Source: Hansschlegelia quercus (GTDB taxonomy: Bacteria; Pseudomonadota; Alphaproteobacteria; Rhizobiales; Methylopilaceae). Taken from it: a stretch of DNA of 64,000 bases. Each line of letters starts with the position of its first letter. Position 1 is the stretch's first letter. The notes beneath the pieces were generated by a model. That model saw nothing but the letters and a program-made list of their open reading frames with translations. It did no database searches and was not told where the DNA came from. The stretch covers positions 248,001 to 312,000 of the forward strand of contig NZ_SIUB01000001.1 in NCBI RefSeq assembly GCF_004310425.1. Reading direction: 5' to 3'. Both the position numbers and the translations under genes were made by a program. Of the stretch, positions 1 through 8,394 are shown one piece after another.

Positions 1-1044
1 CGCCGCGCCGTCTTCACTCGCCGCGATCCGGATGATCTCGCCGAGCCCGTTGCTCGCCACGAACCGGCCGGGGGCGGCTTCCGCCACGAGCCCGCAGCAA
101 TCCGGGATGGAGACGACGCCGACGAGCTCCTCGCGAGCGGCGTCGAAGACCGCCACGACGCCGCCTTTGGGACCCGAAGCTGCGAGAAATCGTCCGGAGG
201 CGTCGATGGCCAGCGTGCCGACCGAGCCGCCGATGCGGGCGTTGACGTCGTATCCGGCGTCGAGCCAGCGCAGGCGGGTCCCGTCGAGGCGGGCGACGAG
301 CGGATGATCGTGCGCGCCGGGCTCCGTGTCCTGCGCGGCGACGAACAGCGACCCGTCGCGCCCCTGCGCGAGATGGCGGAGCGAGAGCGAGGACGCGTCG
401 GCCTCAACCTCCGCCACGCGGTCGATCGCGCCTGTTACGGGGTCGACCAGCGCGAGGTTCGATCGGGCGCGCGTCGTCCCGAGCGCCTTGATGCCGGGAT
501 CGGTCTTCGGCTCCTTGGCGCCGTTCGCCACCGCGATCAGGCCGCCCGCGGAGATCAGCTCGTGCGGGCCTATCCCGGCCGAGGCGCATTCGGCGCCGAC
601 GCGATAGCCGTCCGCGGCGGAACGGACGACGACCGTCCCCTCGCCCGTCGCGGCGTCGATCTCCGCGGAATAAAAGATCGATCCGTCCGGCGAATAGGCG
701 CCGTGGCCGGAGAAACGGCGCCTGGCGCTCGCCTGGAACGCGCCACGCACGGTGCGCGCCTCGCCGTCGAGCACGAAGGCGAGGTCTCCCGGACGACGAG
801 CCACCGCCACCGCCTCGCGCCCGTCCGGACGCGCGCTCAGCGCATGAAGCCGCACGGGCGTCGCGGCGCCGGGCGTCGCTTCCAGCGCGTCGTCGAGCAG
901 CCCGACGTGGTAGCGGCCGTCGGCGTCGAGCGCCGAGCCGACAAACCGCGGCGCCTCCTCCGCACGGGCGGCGACCGGCGGGAACGCTGCTCCGAGAGCG
1001 GCCCCGCCAAGCGCCTGCAGGGCTCCGCGGCGGCTGAGATGCAT
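1..1044 (-). CDS. DUF1513 family periplasmic protein (partial, C-terminus beyond left edge)
   Basis: The frame is open from an ATG at 1044 to the window edge (348 codons, no stop), so the C-terminus is missing. The N-terminus MHLSRRGALQALGGAALGAA is a twin-arginine-like or Sec export signal ending near VAARAEEAP. The body has repeated short beta-rich units (for example FSGHGAYSPDGS and GGSVGTLAIDASG), as expected of the beta-propeller-like DUF1513 family. It starts 4 bases after the imelysin stop at 1049 and is the last visible gene of the leftward cluster. DUF1513 proteins are known neighbours of imelysin and di-haem oxidoreductase genes in proteobacteria. A role in periplasmic iron handling is inferred from that company; the biochemical function is unknown. 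Confidence 0.85.
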   Translation of the reverse strand, partial: MHLSRRGALQALGGAALGAAFPPVAARAEEAPRFVGSALDADGRYHVGLLDDALEATPGAATPVRLHALSARPDGREAVAVARRPGDLAFVLDGEARTVRGAFQASARRRFSGHGAYSPDGSIFYSAEIDAATGEGTVVVRSAADGYRVGAECASAGIGPHELISAGGLIAVANGAKEPKTDPGIKALGTTRARSNLALVDPVTGAIDRVAEVEADASSLSLRHLAQGRDGSLFVAAQDTEPGAHDHPLVARLDGTRLRWLDAGYDVNARIGGSVGTLAIDASGRFLAASGPKGGVVAVFDAAREELVGVVSIPDCCGLVAEAAPGRFVASNGLGEIIRIAASEDGAA

Positions 1045-1048
1045 CGCC

Positions 1049-2107
1049 TCAGTCCCCGTCGAGTGCGTTGAAGCCCAGTGGCAGGCCGAGCGCCGGGGCA
1101 AGGTTCTTCACGAGATCGTTCTGCGCGACCTTCAACGCGGCGACCGCCGCCTCAAGCGTCTTGCGCCGCTTCGGATCGGTCGCCGCCTGCCCGAAGTCGG
1201 TTGGCAGCTTCGCCGCCGCAGCCTCCGCCGCGGCGAAGGTCTTGGCGTTCGCCGCTGCGACATCCTTCGGCGCATAAGTCCCGAACGTCTTCGCCATGGC
1301 CGCGAGGCTGCCCGTCAAAACCTGAAGGGCGCGCGCGGAGCGGCTGGAGCGCCAGCCTTCCGCCGCTTTCGGTCGCGCCATGTCCGGCCCGGCGCCGAGC
1401 ACGGGGAAGATCTTGAGATCGTTCGCGCGCTGCACCCCGCCGGCGAGGTCCGTCATCAGCCGGGCGGCGCCCTGGGCGGGATCGGCGAAGTGCACGGGAT
1501 CACCCTCCCCGCGCTTCAGCCGCGCCAGCGGGCCGTCCGGCGCGCCCCATTCGGTCACGACGTCGTTCACGATCGAGGCGATGTTGGCGGCGATCGCGAC
1601 GCCGGACCGGCACCGAGCGGCGGGGCTCGCCTCGCTGGTCTCGTAGAGCAGCCTTTCGAGCGCCGGAAACCCCTGGCCCGCGACGCTAACGCCGCGGATC
1701 GTTTCGGGCGGGACGTCGCCGTCCTTCGCGCGTTCTTCTATCTCGGTCAGCGCCTTGGCGACGACGTTGCGACGGTCCGGCCCGAAGAACAGGCGATCGG
1801 CGCGCAAGGCGACGCTCATCGGCCCGGTCGTGACGTGCTCGACAGTCGCCCAGCTGTCGGCCGCCTTGCCGTAGGCCGCGCGCAAGCTCTCGAGATCTGG
1901 CGCGAAGTCACCATCGGCGCAGGCCGCCTTCCAGGCCTCCGACTGCTCGCCCGCAGCTTTCGCCAAGGTCTCGTAGCGCGGTATGAGATAGCTCTCGATC
2001 ACGCCGACGGCGATGACTCCTGGCGCTGGCGGCGCGGCTGCAGCGGACGCGACGCTCCCGGCCAGCAGAAGCGCGATCGCGGGAAGCTTGAGCTTCGCCA
2101 ATCTCAT
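1049..2107 (-). CDS. Imelysin family (M75-like) periplasmic protein, short paralogue
   Basis: This 352-residue protein has a Sec signal peptide (MRLAKLKLPAIALLLAGSVA, cut near ASAAAA). The imelysin fold is indicated by VGVIESYLIPRY near the N-terminus and a GQGFPALERLLYE segment in the middle. Imelysins (EfeO/IrpA/IcmP relatives) are iron-regulated periplasmic or outer-membrane proteins thought to bind iron. The family's GxHxxE metal motif reads G-F-P-A-L-E here, so the histidine is absent while the glutamate stays. ATG 2107 was chosen because GAGAGG lies about 9 bases upstream; an in-frame TTG six codons earlier is less likely. It follows the di-haem gene by 14 bases and precedes DUF1513 by 4, so it sits in one operon. 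Confidence 0.87.
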   Translation of the reverse strand: MRLAKLKLPAIALLLAGSVASAAAAPPAPGVIAVGVIESYLIPRYETLAKAAGEQSEAWKAACADGDFAPDLESLRAAYGKAADSWATVEHVTTGPMSVALRADRLFFGPDRRNVVAKALTEIEERAKDGDVPPETIRGVSVAGQGFPALERLLYETSEASPAARCRSGVAIAANIASIVNDVVTEWGAPDGPLARLKRGEGDPVHFADPAQGAARLMTDLAGGVQRANDLKIFPVLGAGPDMARPKAAEGWRSSRSARALQVLTGSLAAMAKTFGTYAPKDVAAANAKTFAAAEAAAAKLPTDFGQAATDPKRRKTLEAAVAALKVAQNDLVKNLAPALGLPLGFNALDGD

Positions 2108-2121
2108 GGACGCGTTTCCTC

Positions 2122-3354
2122 TCAAAGGCCTTCGACGTAAGCCGTCAGCGCGTCGCGGTCTTTCGATGACAGACGCTCGAAACGTCTCTTCGCGCCTTCC
2201 GCCTCGCCGCCGTGCCAGCGGATCGCCTCGGCCACCGTCGCGGCCCGCCCGTCATGCAGCAAACCCGACCCCTGCGCCAGCGCGCGGGCGACGCCCCAGA
2301 GCGGCGCGGTTCGCCATTCCGCGGAGGCGGCGCCAGCCTCCCCCGCGCCGTCATCGAGGTCCGGTCCGAGATCGTGCAGCAGCAGATCGGTGAAGGCTTT
2401 CGCTTCGCCGCCGCCCTTCAGCGGCAGCGAGGGCGCATGGCAGGCTCCGCAACCCGCGGTCGCGAATAGGCGCGGTCCCTTGCCGGCGGCGGGCTCCGTG
2501 ACCGGCGCCGGGCGGCTGTCGAGAAAGGCGACGAGGCGCGTCATCAGGGGTTCGGCCACTTCCGCTTCGCCCGGAGGCGCGCCTTGTGGGGAGGCTAGGC
2601 ATGCGACCTGCCATTCCGTGCAATCGCCGGCGCCATCCGGCCTGATGACGGTCGACAGGCCGAGGTCGAGAGCGAAGGCGGAGGCTGCCTGGCGCTCGAG
2701 CGTCGGCTCGCTGGCCTTCCAGCCGAAACGCCCGATCGATCTGTCGGCGAGCCGGTGCGCGCGGCCGGATACGCCGTCACCGTTCCGGTCGTCGGGATCT
2801 TCGCGCGCCAGGATTGCGGCTTCGTCGACGCGTTCGAGCAGGCCGACGCCGAACAGCGACGGCGCTACGCGCGGGGACATCCGGGTTCCAGGCGCAAGAG
2901 GCCCGTAGCCTCGCCCGTCGATGCGCCATCGCGGCCGCCCGTCGTCGCCGAGAACGACGCCCGCCTTGCCCTCCGCGACCGCGCCCAGCAGCCCCTGCGT
3001 CTGGAGCTCCGCGCCATAGAACGGGTCCGGCCGCCCTTCGTCGTCGGCGAGCTTCACCACGAGCCCCGGATGCTCGCCGGGATCGTCGCGTCCGAGCCGG
3101 AAGGTGGTGCGCCCGCCGCTTCCGGCGTGGCAGCTCGCGCAGGACCGCGCGACGAACAACGGGCCGAGCCCGTCCGCGTGCTGGGTGGAGGCCGGCGCAT
3201 GCGCCCACATGCGATCGAACACTGCCTTGCCGATGGCGAGGTCGAGCGGGTCGGCCGCGGCGGGACACGCGCAGAGAGCGAGCGCCGCGATGAGCAGGAA
3301 CCGGCGGCGCCCTTTCCCCTTGCGCGGACGGCAGAATGCGCTCCGCCTCCTCAA
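2122..3354 (-). CDS. Di-haem c-type oxidoreductase (DUF1111 / thiol oxidoreductase-like family)
   Basis: This protein of about 410 residues carries two haem c attachment motifs, CASCH (about residues 72-76) and CGACH (about 302-306), after a hydrophobic export segment RRFLLIAALALCACPAAADP. Length and motif spacing fit the di-haem cytochrome c peroxidase-like family often labelled thiol oxidoreductase, whose genes accompany imelysin genes. It should act in the periplasm as an electron-transfer partner. No ATG is available. The best start is a TTG at 3354 overlapping the stop of the multicopper oxidase (TTGA), so translational coupling is likely. The start is uncertain; the two haem motifs are not. 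Confidence 0.85.
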   Translation of the reverse strand: MRRRSAFCRPRKGKGRRRFLLIAALALCACPAAADPLDLAIGKAVFDRMWAHAPASTQHADGLGPLFVARSCASCHAGSGGRTTFRLGRDDPGEHPGLVVKLADDEGRPDPFYGAELQTQGLLGAVAEGKAGVVLGDDGRPRWRIDGRGYGPLAPGTRMSPRVAPSLFGVGLLERVDEAAILAREDPDDRNGDGVSGRAHRLADRSIGRFGWKASEPTLERQAASAFALDLGLSTVIRPDGAGDCTEWQVACLASPQGAPPGEAEVAEPLMTRLVAFLDSRPAPVTEPAAGKGPRLFATAGCGACHAPSLPLKGGGEAKAFTDLLLHDLGPDLDDGAGEAGAASAEWRTAPLWGVARALAQGSGLLHDGRAATVAEAIRWHGGEAEGAKRRFERLSSKDRDALTAYVEGL

Positions 3355-4826
3355 ACCACCCTCACATAGCCCATCATGCCCGTCTCCTGATGCTCGATCA
3401 GGTGGCAGTGGACCATCCAGGCGCCGACCCGGTCGGCGACGAAGCCGATCGTGACGCGGTCGTTCGGGGTCAGCAGCACGGTGTCGGCGTAGTGGACGGG
3501 CAGCTCCGCGCGCGTCGAGTTCAGCACCTTGAAGGTGAAGCCGTGCAGGTGGATCGGGTGAACGTGGGGGGTCTCGTTCGACAGCTCGACGACGTAAGAG
3601 CGGCCCTCCTTCAGCGTGAAGAGCGGCGCCGGGACGTTGGAATGATCGCCGCCCGGCCAGGACTGGCCGTTCATGCTCCAGTTGGTCTTCGACGCCGAGC
3701 AAAGACTGTCGAGCAGCGCGTTCGCGAGCGGATCGCGATCGTCGTCGATCGCAAGCGCCGCCTTGCCGCCGGACGCGGTGGCGAAGGCGAGGCGTAGGCG
3801 CTCCGCGCCCTTGGTCTTCGGCTCCGGGATGTCGGACGCGGTGAGCGGCGCTGGATCGAAGGAGCCTGTTTTCAGCGCCTCGCCTTCGCCGACAAAGGTC
3901 GCGAGCGTCACCGGCTCGGCCGCGAAGAAATCCATCAGCCGGCCTTCGGCGCCCGACGCCGGCGCACGCACGACGACATCGAGCCGCATGGCAGGCCCGA
4001 GCCGCCACTCGTGCAGCGGGAATGGGGCGATCGGATTGCCGTCGATCGCGACGATCGCCGCTTCCATGCCCTCGAAGCCGAGGCTGCCGATCCGGGTCGA
4101 ATCGAGGTTCAGCAGGCGCAGTCGGCAGTCGCCGCCCGCCGGCAGCGCGATCCGCGGCGCGATCGCGGCGTTCGCCGTCCGCACCGTGCCGAAGGTGCCG
4201 GCCCGCAATTCGCCGCGCGGCGTCGAGAACGGCAGGTAGCCGCCCGTCTTCTCGTCGAGCCGCCAGTCCTTTAGGACCACGACGATGTCCTCGTCGTAAG
4301 GCCGGCTTTCGTCGCCCTCGACGATCATCACCCCCGCGAGCCCGCGACCCAACTGAGCGGCGGTGTCGCAATGCGGGTGGAACCAGAAGGTGCCGGTGTC
4401 GGGCGGGGTAAATCGGTAGGAATGTCGCTCGCCAGGCTTTACGGGCGCCTGGGTTACGTAAGGCACGCCGTCCTGATCGTTCGGAATGCGCAGGCCATGC
4501 CAGTGGATGGACGTGTGCTCGGGTAGCCGGTTCTCAAAATCGACGCTGAGCGTCTCGCCGCGGGCGAGGCGCACGAGGTGGAACGGCTCAGGCCCGTAGG
4601 TCCAGATGGCCGTCTCCGGAGCCTCCGCCCCGAGGAGCCGGAACGGCCGCTCCTGCGCTGCGAGGGAGATCGCCTTCTCGCCGGAAGCCGGCGCACGAGT
4701 TCGCTTCGGCAGCTTCGCTGGCGTCCGTGCAAAGCCGCGGGCGGAGAGCAACGCAGCGCCCGCGACAGCGAGGCCGCCGCCGAGGAGGGTTCTGCGAGAG
4801 AGCGCGTTCGACGGCATCGACATCAT
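3351..4826 (-). CDS. Tat-exported multicopper oxidase
   Basis: This 491-residue protein begins with a twin-arginine signal (SRRTLLGGGLAVAGAALLSA), so it is exported folded. All four copper-ligand regions are present: SIHWHGLRIPNDQDG, FWFHPHCDT, HPIHLHGFTF and MVHCHLIEHQETGMM, the last giving the type 1 Cys, His and axial Met. The three-cupredoxin layout matches CueO/laccase-type enzymes that oxidise Cu(I), Fe(II) or phenols with O2. I see no methionine-rich insert like that of CueO. It lies between an imelysin gene and the di-haem gene and overlaps the latter, which suggests ferroxidase activity, but the substrate is inferred. The start could be ATG 4826, 4823 or 4817. Confidence 0.9.
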   Translation of the reverse strand: MMSMPSNALSRRTLLGGGLAVAGAALLSARGFARTPAKLPKRTRAPASGEKAISLAAQERPFRLLGAEAPETAIWTYGPEPFHLVRLARGETLSVDFENRLPEHTSIHWHGLRIPNDQDGVPYVTQAPVKPGERHSYRFTPPDTGTFWFHPHCDTAAQLGRGLAGVMIVEGDESRPYDEDIVVVLKDWRLDEKTGGYLPFSTPRGELRAGTFGTVRTANAAIAPRIALPAGGDCRLRLLNLDSTRIGSLGFEGMEAAIVAIDGNPIAPFPLHEWRLGPAMRLDVVVRAPASGAEGRLMDFFAAEPVTLATFVGEGEALKTGSFDPAPLTASDIPEPKTKGAERLRLAFATASGGKAALAIDDDRDPLANALLDSLCSASKTNWSMNGQSWPGGDHSNVPAPLFTLKEGRSYVVELSNETPHVHPIHLHGFTFKVLNSTRAELPVHYADTVLLTPNDRVTIGFVADRVGAWMVHCHLIEHQETGMMGYVRVV

Positions 4827-4850
4827 CCGCGACGCCGCATCCTGGCCGAA

Positions 4851-4868
4851 GAGCCGGGACCCAGAACC
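4851..4868 (+). repeat. Dispersed repeat copy (GAGCCGGGACCCAG core)
   Basis: These 18 bases are identical to 7684-7701, and a 14-base core (AGCCGGGACCCAGA) recurs inverted at 7754-7767. All three copies are intergenic. Similar GGGTCCCGGCTC-type intergenic repeats are, from memory, widespread in alphaproteobacterial genomes. Confidence 0.6.
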
Positions 4869-4886
4869 GCTATGGCTTCGAAGTAA

Positions 4887-4917
4887 GCGACGATGGCGCC
4901 TGCAGGGCCATCGTCGC
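4887..4917 (-). terminator. Strong stem-loop downstream of the first imelysin gene
   Basis: GCGACGATGGC (4887-4897) pairs perfectly with GCCATCGTCGC (4907-4917), an 11-bp stem with a 9-base loop. Read leftward it follows the imelysin stop at 4958 by about 40 bases and is trailed by TTACTT, a weak U-tract. It may attenuate read-through from the imelysin gene into the multicopper oxidase gene, or stabilise the upstream mRNA. Confidence 0.5.
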
Positions 4918-4957
4918 GTCAGTTGCGTCCGGGCTAACGCGGGGACGAGCGAGGCGC

Positions 4958-6235
4958 TTACTGCGTTACCTTGTCGGGGTTGTCGAGGCTGTCCGACCCT
5001 TCGACCGTGATCTTCACGCCGAGCTTGGCGACCACCGCCTCGACGCCGTGGGTCTGAGCGACGAGCGCGTCGATGACGTCCTGCACCAGCTTGTTTCCTT
5101 CGGAATTGCCCTCGCCGATCATCTGGTCGTAGGCCATGCCGCCGTCGCCCTTGTCCTTCATGGCCTGGGCCTTGGCGAGCGTGTCGTCGAACAGCGCGTC
5201 GAGCTTCTTCGCCTCGTCCGGGGCCTTGGCCTCGGCGTAGGCCTTGACCGAGGGTCCCTCGACCACCTTGCCGTCGATCGTCTTGTAGGAGCCTTCCCAG
5301 ATCTCCTTCATGCCGACGATGTCGTAATAATGCGAGTTGTAGGTGTTGTCGGAGAAGCAGTCGTGCTCCTCCTCGGGGTCATGGAGGATGAGGCCGAGCT
5401 TCATCCGCTCGCCGGCGAGTTCGCCGTAAGCCAGGCTGCCAAGGCCGGTGAAGATCGGCGCAAGCGCGGCCGGCCCCTTCTTCTTGGCGAGCGCGACGCG
5501 CGCCTTGCCCTTCGAACCCCAAAGCGCCTCCATGGCCTCGAGATCCTCGACCAGCAGGTCCGTCACAACCCTGAGATAGGCCGCGCGGCGGTCGCAATGA
5601 TCGTGGGTGCAGCCGGCGCCCTGGACGTAGTCGGACGCGGGACGATTGCCGGCGCCGGGGCCCGTGCCGTTCAGGTCCTGGCCCCAGAGCAGGAACTCGA
5701 CGGCGTGGTAGCCGATGGCGACGTTGGCCTCGACTTCGCCAGCCTCGTTCAGCGACTCGAGCAGCTTCTTGTCGATCTTCGTGGCGTCGACCGACTTGCG
5801 GCCGATCTTGATCTTGGGGTTCGCGATGACGTTCAGCGCGTAATACGGGTTTTCGTCCGAGGTCTTGCCGTACTTCTCGTCGACATAGTCGATCAGCCCC
5901 TCGTCGAGGGGCCATGCGTTGACCGTGCCTTCGAGATCGTCGACCGACTTGTTGCCGAAGCGGAAGCCCTCGGTTTGCTGGTAGGAGGGGCGCGCGTCGA
6001 TCCAGGCCTTGCGCGCGTCGGACAGCGTCGCGTCCGTGGGATCCGCGAGGAAGGCGTCGACCTTGGCGTCGAGCGCCTTGGCGCTGGTGACCGCGTCGCC
6101 ATACATCGCCTGCGCGATGTCGCTATAGGTCTTCGCGATGTCCTTCGGGGCGGGCGCGTCGGCTGCGAACGCGCCCCCGGCGACGATCGCTCCAAAACCG
6201 ACGCCGGCGAGCGCTGCGATCCATCCACTCTTCAT
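4958..6235 (-). CDS. Imelysin family iron-regulated protein (IrpA/IcmP-like, M75)
   Basis: This 425-residue protein has a Sec signal peptide (MKSGWIAALAGVGFGAIVAG, cut near GAFAAD). It keeps the imelysin GxHxxE motif as GYHAVE at about residues 175-180, followed by FLLWGQDLNGTGPG, and later has HDCFSDNTYNSHYYD, typical of the longer imelysins. Such proteins are iron-regulated and sit in the periplasm or outer membrane. ATG 6235 is preceded by GGAGACGGGACGTG; an upstream in-frame codon at 6268 would add a poor arginine- and tryptophan-rich leader and was rejected. It is the first gene of the leftward cluster. I could not find a convincing Fur, Irr or RirA box in 6236-6391. Confidence 0.9.
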   Translation of the reverse strand: MKSGWIAALAGVGFGAIVAGGAFAADAPAPKDIAKTYSDIAQAMYGDAVTSAKALDAKVDAFLADPTDATLSDARKAWIDARPSYQQTEGFRFGNKSVDDLEGTVNAWPLDEGLIDYVDEKYGKTSDENPYYALNVIANPKIKIGRKSVDATKIDKKLLESLNEAGEVEANVAIGYHAVEFLLWGQDLNGTGPGAGNRPASDYVQGAGCTHDHCDRRAAYLRVVTDLLVEDLEAMEALWGSKGKARVALAKKKGPAALAPIFTGLGSLAYGELAGERMKLGLILHDPEEEHDCFSDNTYNSHYYDIVGMKEIWEGSYKTIDGKVVEGPSVKAYAEAKAPDEAKKLDALFDDTLAKAQAMKDKGDGGMAYDQMIGEGNSEGNKLVQDVIDALVAQTHGVEAVVAKLGVKITVEGSDSLDNPDKVTQ

Positions 6236-6391
6236 CACGTCCCGTCTCCACCAGCTCGCGCGTCTCACGCGCGGCGGGACGGAACGCCCGGCTCACGAAG
6301 TTGTCAAACGCCCTCTAAAGGTCTTTGAATGCGAGGCTTTTTTGCCGTCAGGCTCGACTTGGAATAAATACAGAGAGTGAGGTTTCGCTGG

Positions 6392-7564
6392 CTAGCGTTC
6401 GATGACGATGCGCGGCGCCGTGCGGCCGGGAGCGCCGGTCGACAGCCGCTTCCACAGCGACTCCGCAATGCGGCCATAGGCCTGCGCATAGGACGAGTCC
6501 GGCGCGGAGGCGACGATCGGCGCGCCGGCGTCGGAGGTCGAGCGGATGTCGAGCGCGAGCGGGATCTCGCCGAGAAACGGCGCGCCCATCGCCTGCGCTT
6601 CGGCCTTGGCGCCGCCATGGCCGAAGAGGTGAGCGTGGTGGCCGCAGTTCGGGCAGTCGTAATAACTCATGTTCTCGACGATCCCGAGGATCGGCACGTC
6701 CACTTTGCGGAACATCGCGACGCCGCGGCGGGCGTCGGCGAGCGCGAGGTCCTGCGGCGTCGATACGATCACCGCTCCCGACAGCTTCACGCGCTGCGCC
6801 ATAGTGAGCTGCGCGTCGCCGGTGCCCGGCGGCATGTCGACGATGAGGATGTCCAGTTCGCCCCACGACACCTCGTTGAGCATCTGGGTCAGCGCGGACA
6901 TCACCATCGGACCGCGCCAGATCATCGCCGTGCCGGCGTCGACGAGGAAGCCGATCGACATGATCTTCAGCCCGTGCGCCTCTAGCGGCTTCATCATCCG
7001 CCCCTCGACCTCGGGCTTCGAATGCAGCGCGAATAGGGTCGGCACCGAAGGCCCGTAGACGTCGGCATCCATCAGGCCGACCCGCAAGCCCTGACGTTGC
7101 AGCGAGAGCGCGAGGTTTGCGGCAGTCGTCGACTTGCCGACGCCGCCCTTTCCGGAAGCGACGGCCACAATGTGCTTGACGCCGGGGACGCCGGCGCCGC
7201 TCGACCCTTGCGGCCGCGCCTGCGGGGCCGCGCCCTGCGGGGCCTCGCGCGAGCCGCGCGCCATCATCGGGGAGGCTGGCTTCGCAGGCGGCGGCGTGGA
7301 CGGCGCGGAGCCCGGCGCACGTTCAGCGGTAAGCGCGACCAGCACGTCGGAGACGCCCGGCACCGCCTTCACGGCCGCCTCCGCCGCGCGGCGGATGGTT
7401 TCGGCGCCGGCTGCCTGTTCGGGGGCGACATCGATGGAGAAGATCACGCGGGAGCCCATCACCGCGATCTTGGACAGGGAGGAAGACGCAGCCAGGCTCG
7501 GCGCGCCGTCGGGCGCAGGAACAGCGGCGAGCGCGCGCCTGATGTCGTCCTCGGTGACCGCCAT
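6392..7564 (-). CDS. mrp: Mrp/ApbC-family iron-sulfur cluster carrier ATPase
   Basis: This 390-residue cytosolic protein has an N-terminal MIP18/DUF59-like domain (about 1-85), a Pro/Ala-rich linker, and a deviant Walker A GKGGVGKSTTAANLA near residue 138. Further on are DMPPGTGDAQLT and the CPNC pair (YYDCPNCGHHAHLFG) that bridges a [4Fe-4S] cluster between subunits. Mrp/NBP35 proteins carry and transfer Fe-S clusters. ATG 7564 has GGAGGCAGGC directly upstream. It stands alone on this strand, 156 bases from the imelysin gene; a link with the iron cluster is possible but positional only. Confidence 0.95.
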   Translation of the reverse strand: MAVTEDDIRRALAAVPAPDGAPSLAASSSLSKIAVMGSRVIFSIDVAPEQAAGAETIRRAAEAAVKAVPGVSDVLVALTAERAPGSAPSTPPPAKPASPMMARGSREAPQGAAPQARPQGSSGAGVPGVKHIVAVASGKGGVGKSTTAANLALSLQRQGLRVGLMDADVYGPSVPTLFALHSKPEVEGRMMKPLEAHGLKIMSIGFLVDAGTAMIWRGPMVMSALTQMLNEVSWGELDILIVDMPPGTGDAQLTMAQRVKLSGAVIVSTPQDLALADARRGVAMFRKVDVPILGIVENMSYYDCPNCGHHAHLFGHGGAKAEAQAMGAPFLGEIPLALDIRSTSDAGAPIVASAPDSSYAQAYGRIAESLWKRLSTGAPGRTAPRIVIER

Positions 7565-7683
7565 GCCTGCCTCCAGCTTGAGGGAACGGGCTATGGACCT
7601 TCCCGTGCGCCGAGGTCAAATGGCCCGTACGGTCACCTTCGCCTAGAGTGATGTCGTGAAACTCCACACGGCGTCCGGGCCTT

Positions 7684-7770
7684 GAGCCGGGACCCAGAAC
7701 CACTGACGCCGCCTCATCTGGCGAGCCCGCCTCGCCTCGGAGACCTGTGCGGATCTGGGTCCCGGCTTTC
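7684..7770. repeat. Inverted pair of the dispersed GGGACCCAG repeat
   Basis: AGCCGGGACCCAGA at 7685-7698 and its exact reverse complement at 7754-7767 face each other 55 bases apart between mrp and mobA. The left copy extends to an 18-base identity with 4851-4868. The pair could fold into a long hairpin in either transcript. It resembles palindromic intergenic repeats common in Hyphomicrobiales rather than a gene-specific regulator. Confidence 0.6.
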
Positions 7771-7803
7771 CGTTGTGCTGCGGCCGGAACACGAGGCGGA
7801 GCC

Positions 7804-8394
7804 ATGATCCAAACCATCGCCGGCCTGATCCTCATGGGCGGCAGTAGCAGTCGCATGGGCGGCGGCGACAAGGCGCTGCTGCCGTTCGCCGGGGCGACCA
7901 TCCTTGATGCCGCCATCGCCCGGTTCGAGCCGCAGGTCAGCGCTCTCGCGATCTCGGCGAACGGCGATCCGGCCCGTCTGGCGCGCTTCCGCCTGCCTGT
8001 CCTGCCTGATCCGGCAGACGAGCCGAAAGGCCCGCTCGGCGGCGTGCGCGCCGGGCTCGCCTGGGCGACGTCGCTGAAGGGCGTCACCCATCTCGCCACG
8101 GTTCCCGCCGACGCTCCCTCCCCGCCCCTCGACCTTGTCGCGCAGCTCGCCAAGGCGGCCGGCGACAGCGCGGCGGTCGCGATTGGTCCGGACGGGATCG
8201 AGCCGCTGCACGCACTCTGGCCGATCGCCTGCGCAGAAGCCCTCGACGCGCTGATTGCGGGGGGCGTCAGTTCGCCGAAGCGCGCGCTCGAACGCATCGA
8301 GGCTGCGCCTGCTTTCTTCGACGCCCGCGACGCCTTCCTCGACGTCGACACGCCGGACGATCTTGCAGCCGCAAAAAAGCTGCTCGGCGGGTGA
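7804..8394 (+). CDS. mobA: Molybdenum cofactor guanylyltransferase MobA
   Basis: This 196-residue protein has the nucleotidyltransferase signature LILMGGSSSRMGGGDKALLP at its N-terminus, then PDPADEPKGPLGGVRAGLAW and a THLATVPADAPSPP segment carrying the metal-binding aspartate. MobA links GMP to molybdopterin to make the bis-MGD cofactor of DMSO-reductase-family enzymes. ATG 7804 is preceded by GAGGCGGAGCC. A molybdopterin oxidoreductase of that family is encoded 8 kb downstream (16370-18664), a plausible client. Length matches the family. Confidence 0.93.
   Translation: MIQTIAGLILMGGSSSRMGGGDKALLPFAGATILDAAIARFEPQVSALAISANGDPARLARFRLPVLPDPADEPKGPLGGVRAGLAWATSLKGVTHLATVPADAPSPPLDLVAQLAKAAGDSAAVAIGPDGIEPLHALWPIACAEALDALIAGGVSSPKRALERIEAAPAFFDARDAFLDVDTPDDLAAAKKLLGG

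Noticed and set aside
2013-2393. Rightward open frames over the imelysin and di-haem genes
   Set aside because: Arginine- and proline-rich shadows of genes with clear haem and export motifs.
4727-6328. A 533-codon open frame antisense to the long imelysin
   Set aside because: Composition is that of a shadow frame; the imelysin on the other strand has a signal peptide, conserved motif and ribosome site.
6236-6391. Fur, Irr or RirA operator for the imelysin cluster
   Set aside because: I looked for a palindromic or ICE-like box; only scattered AT-rich words were found, too weak to call.
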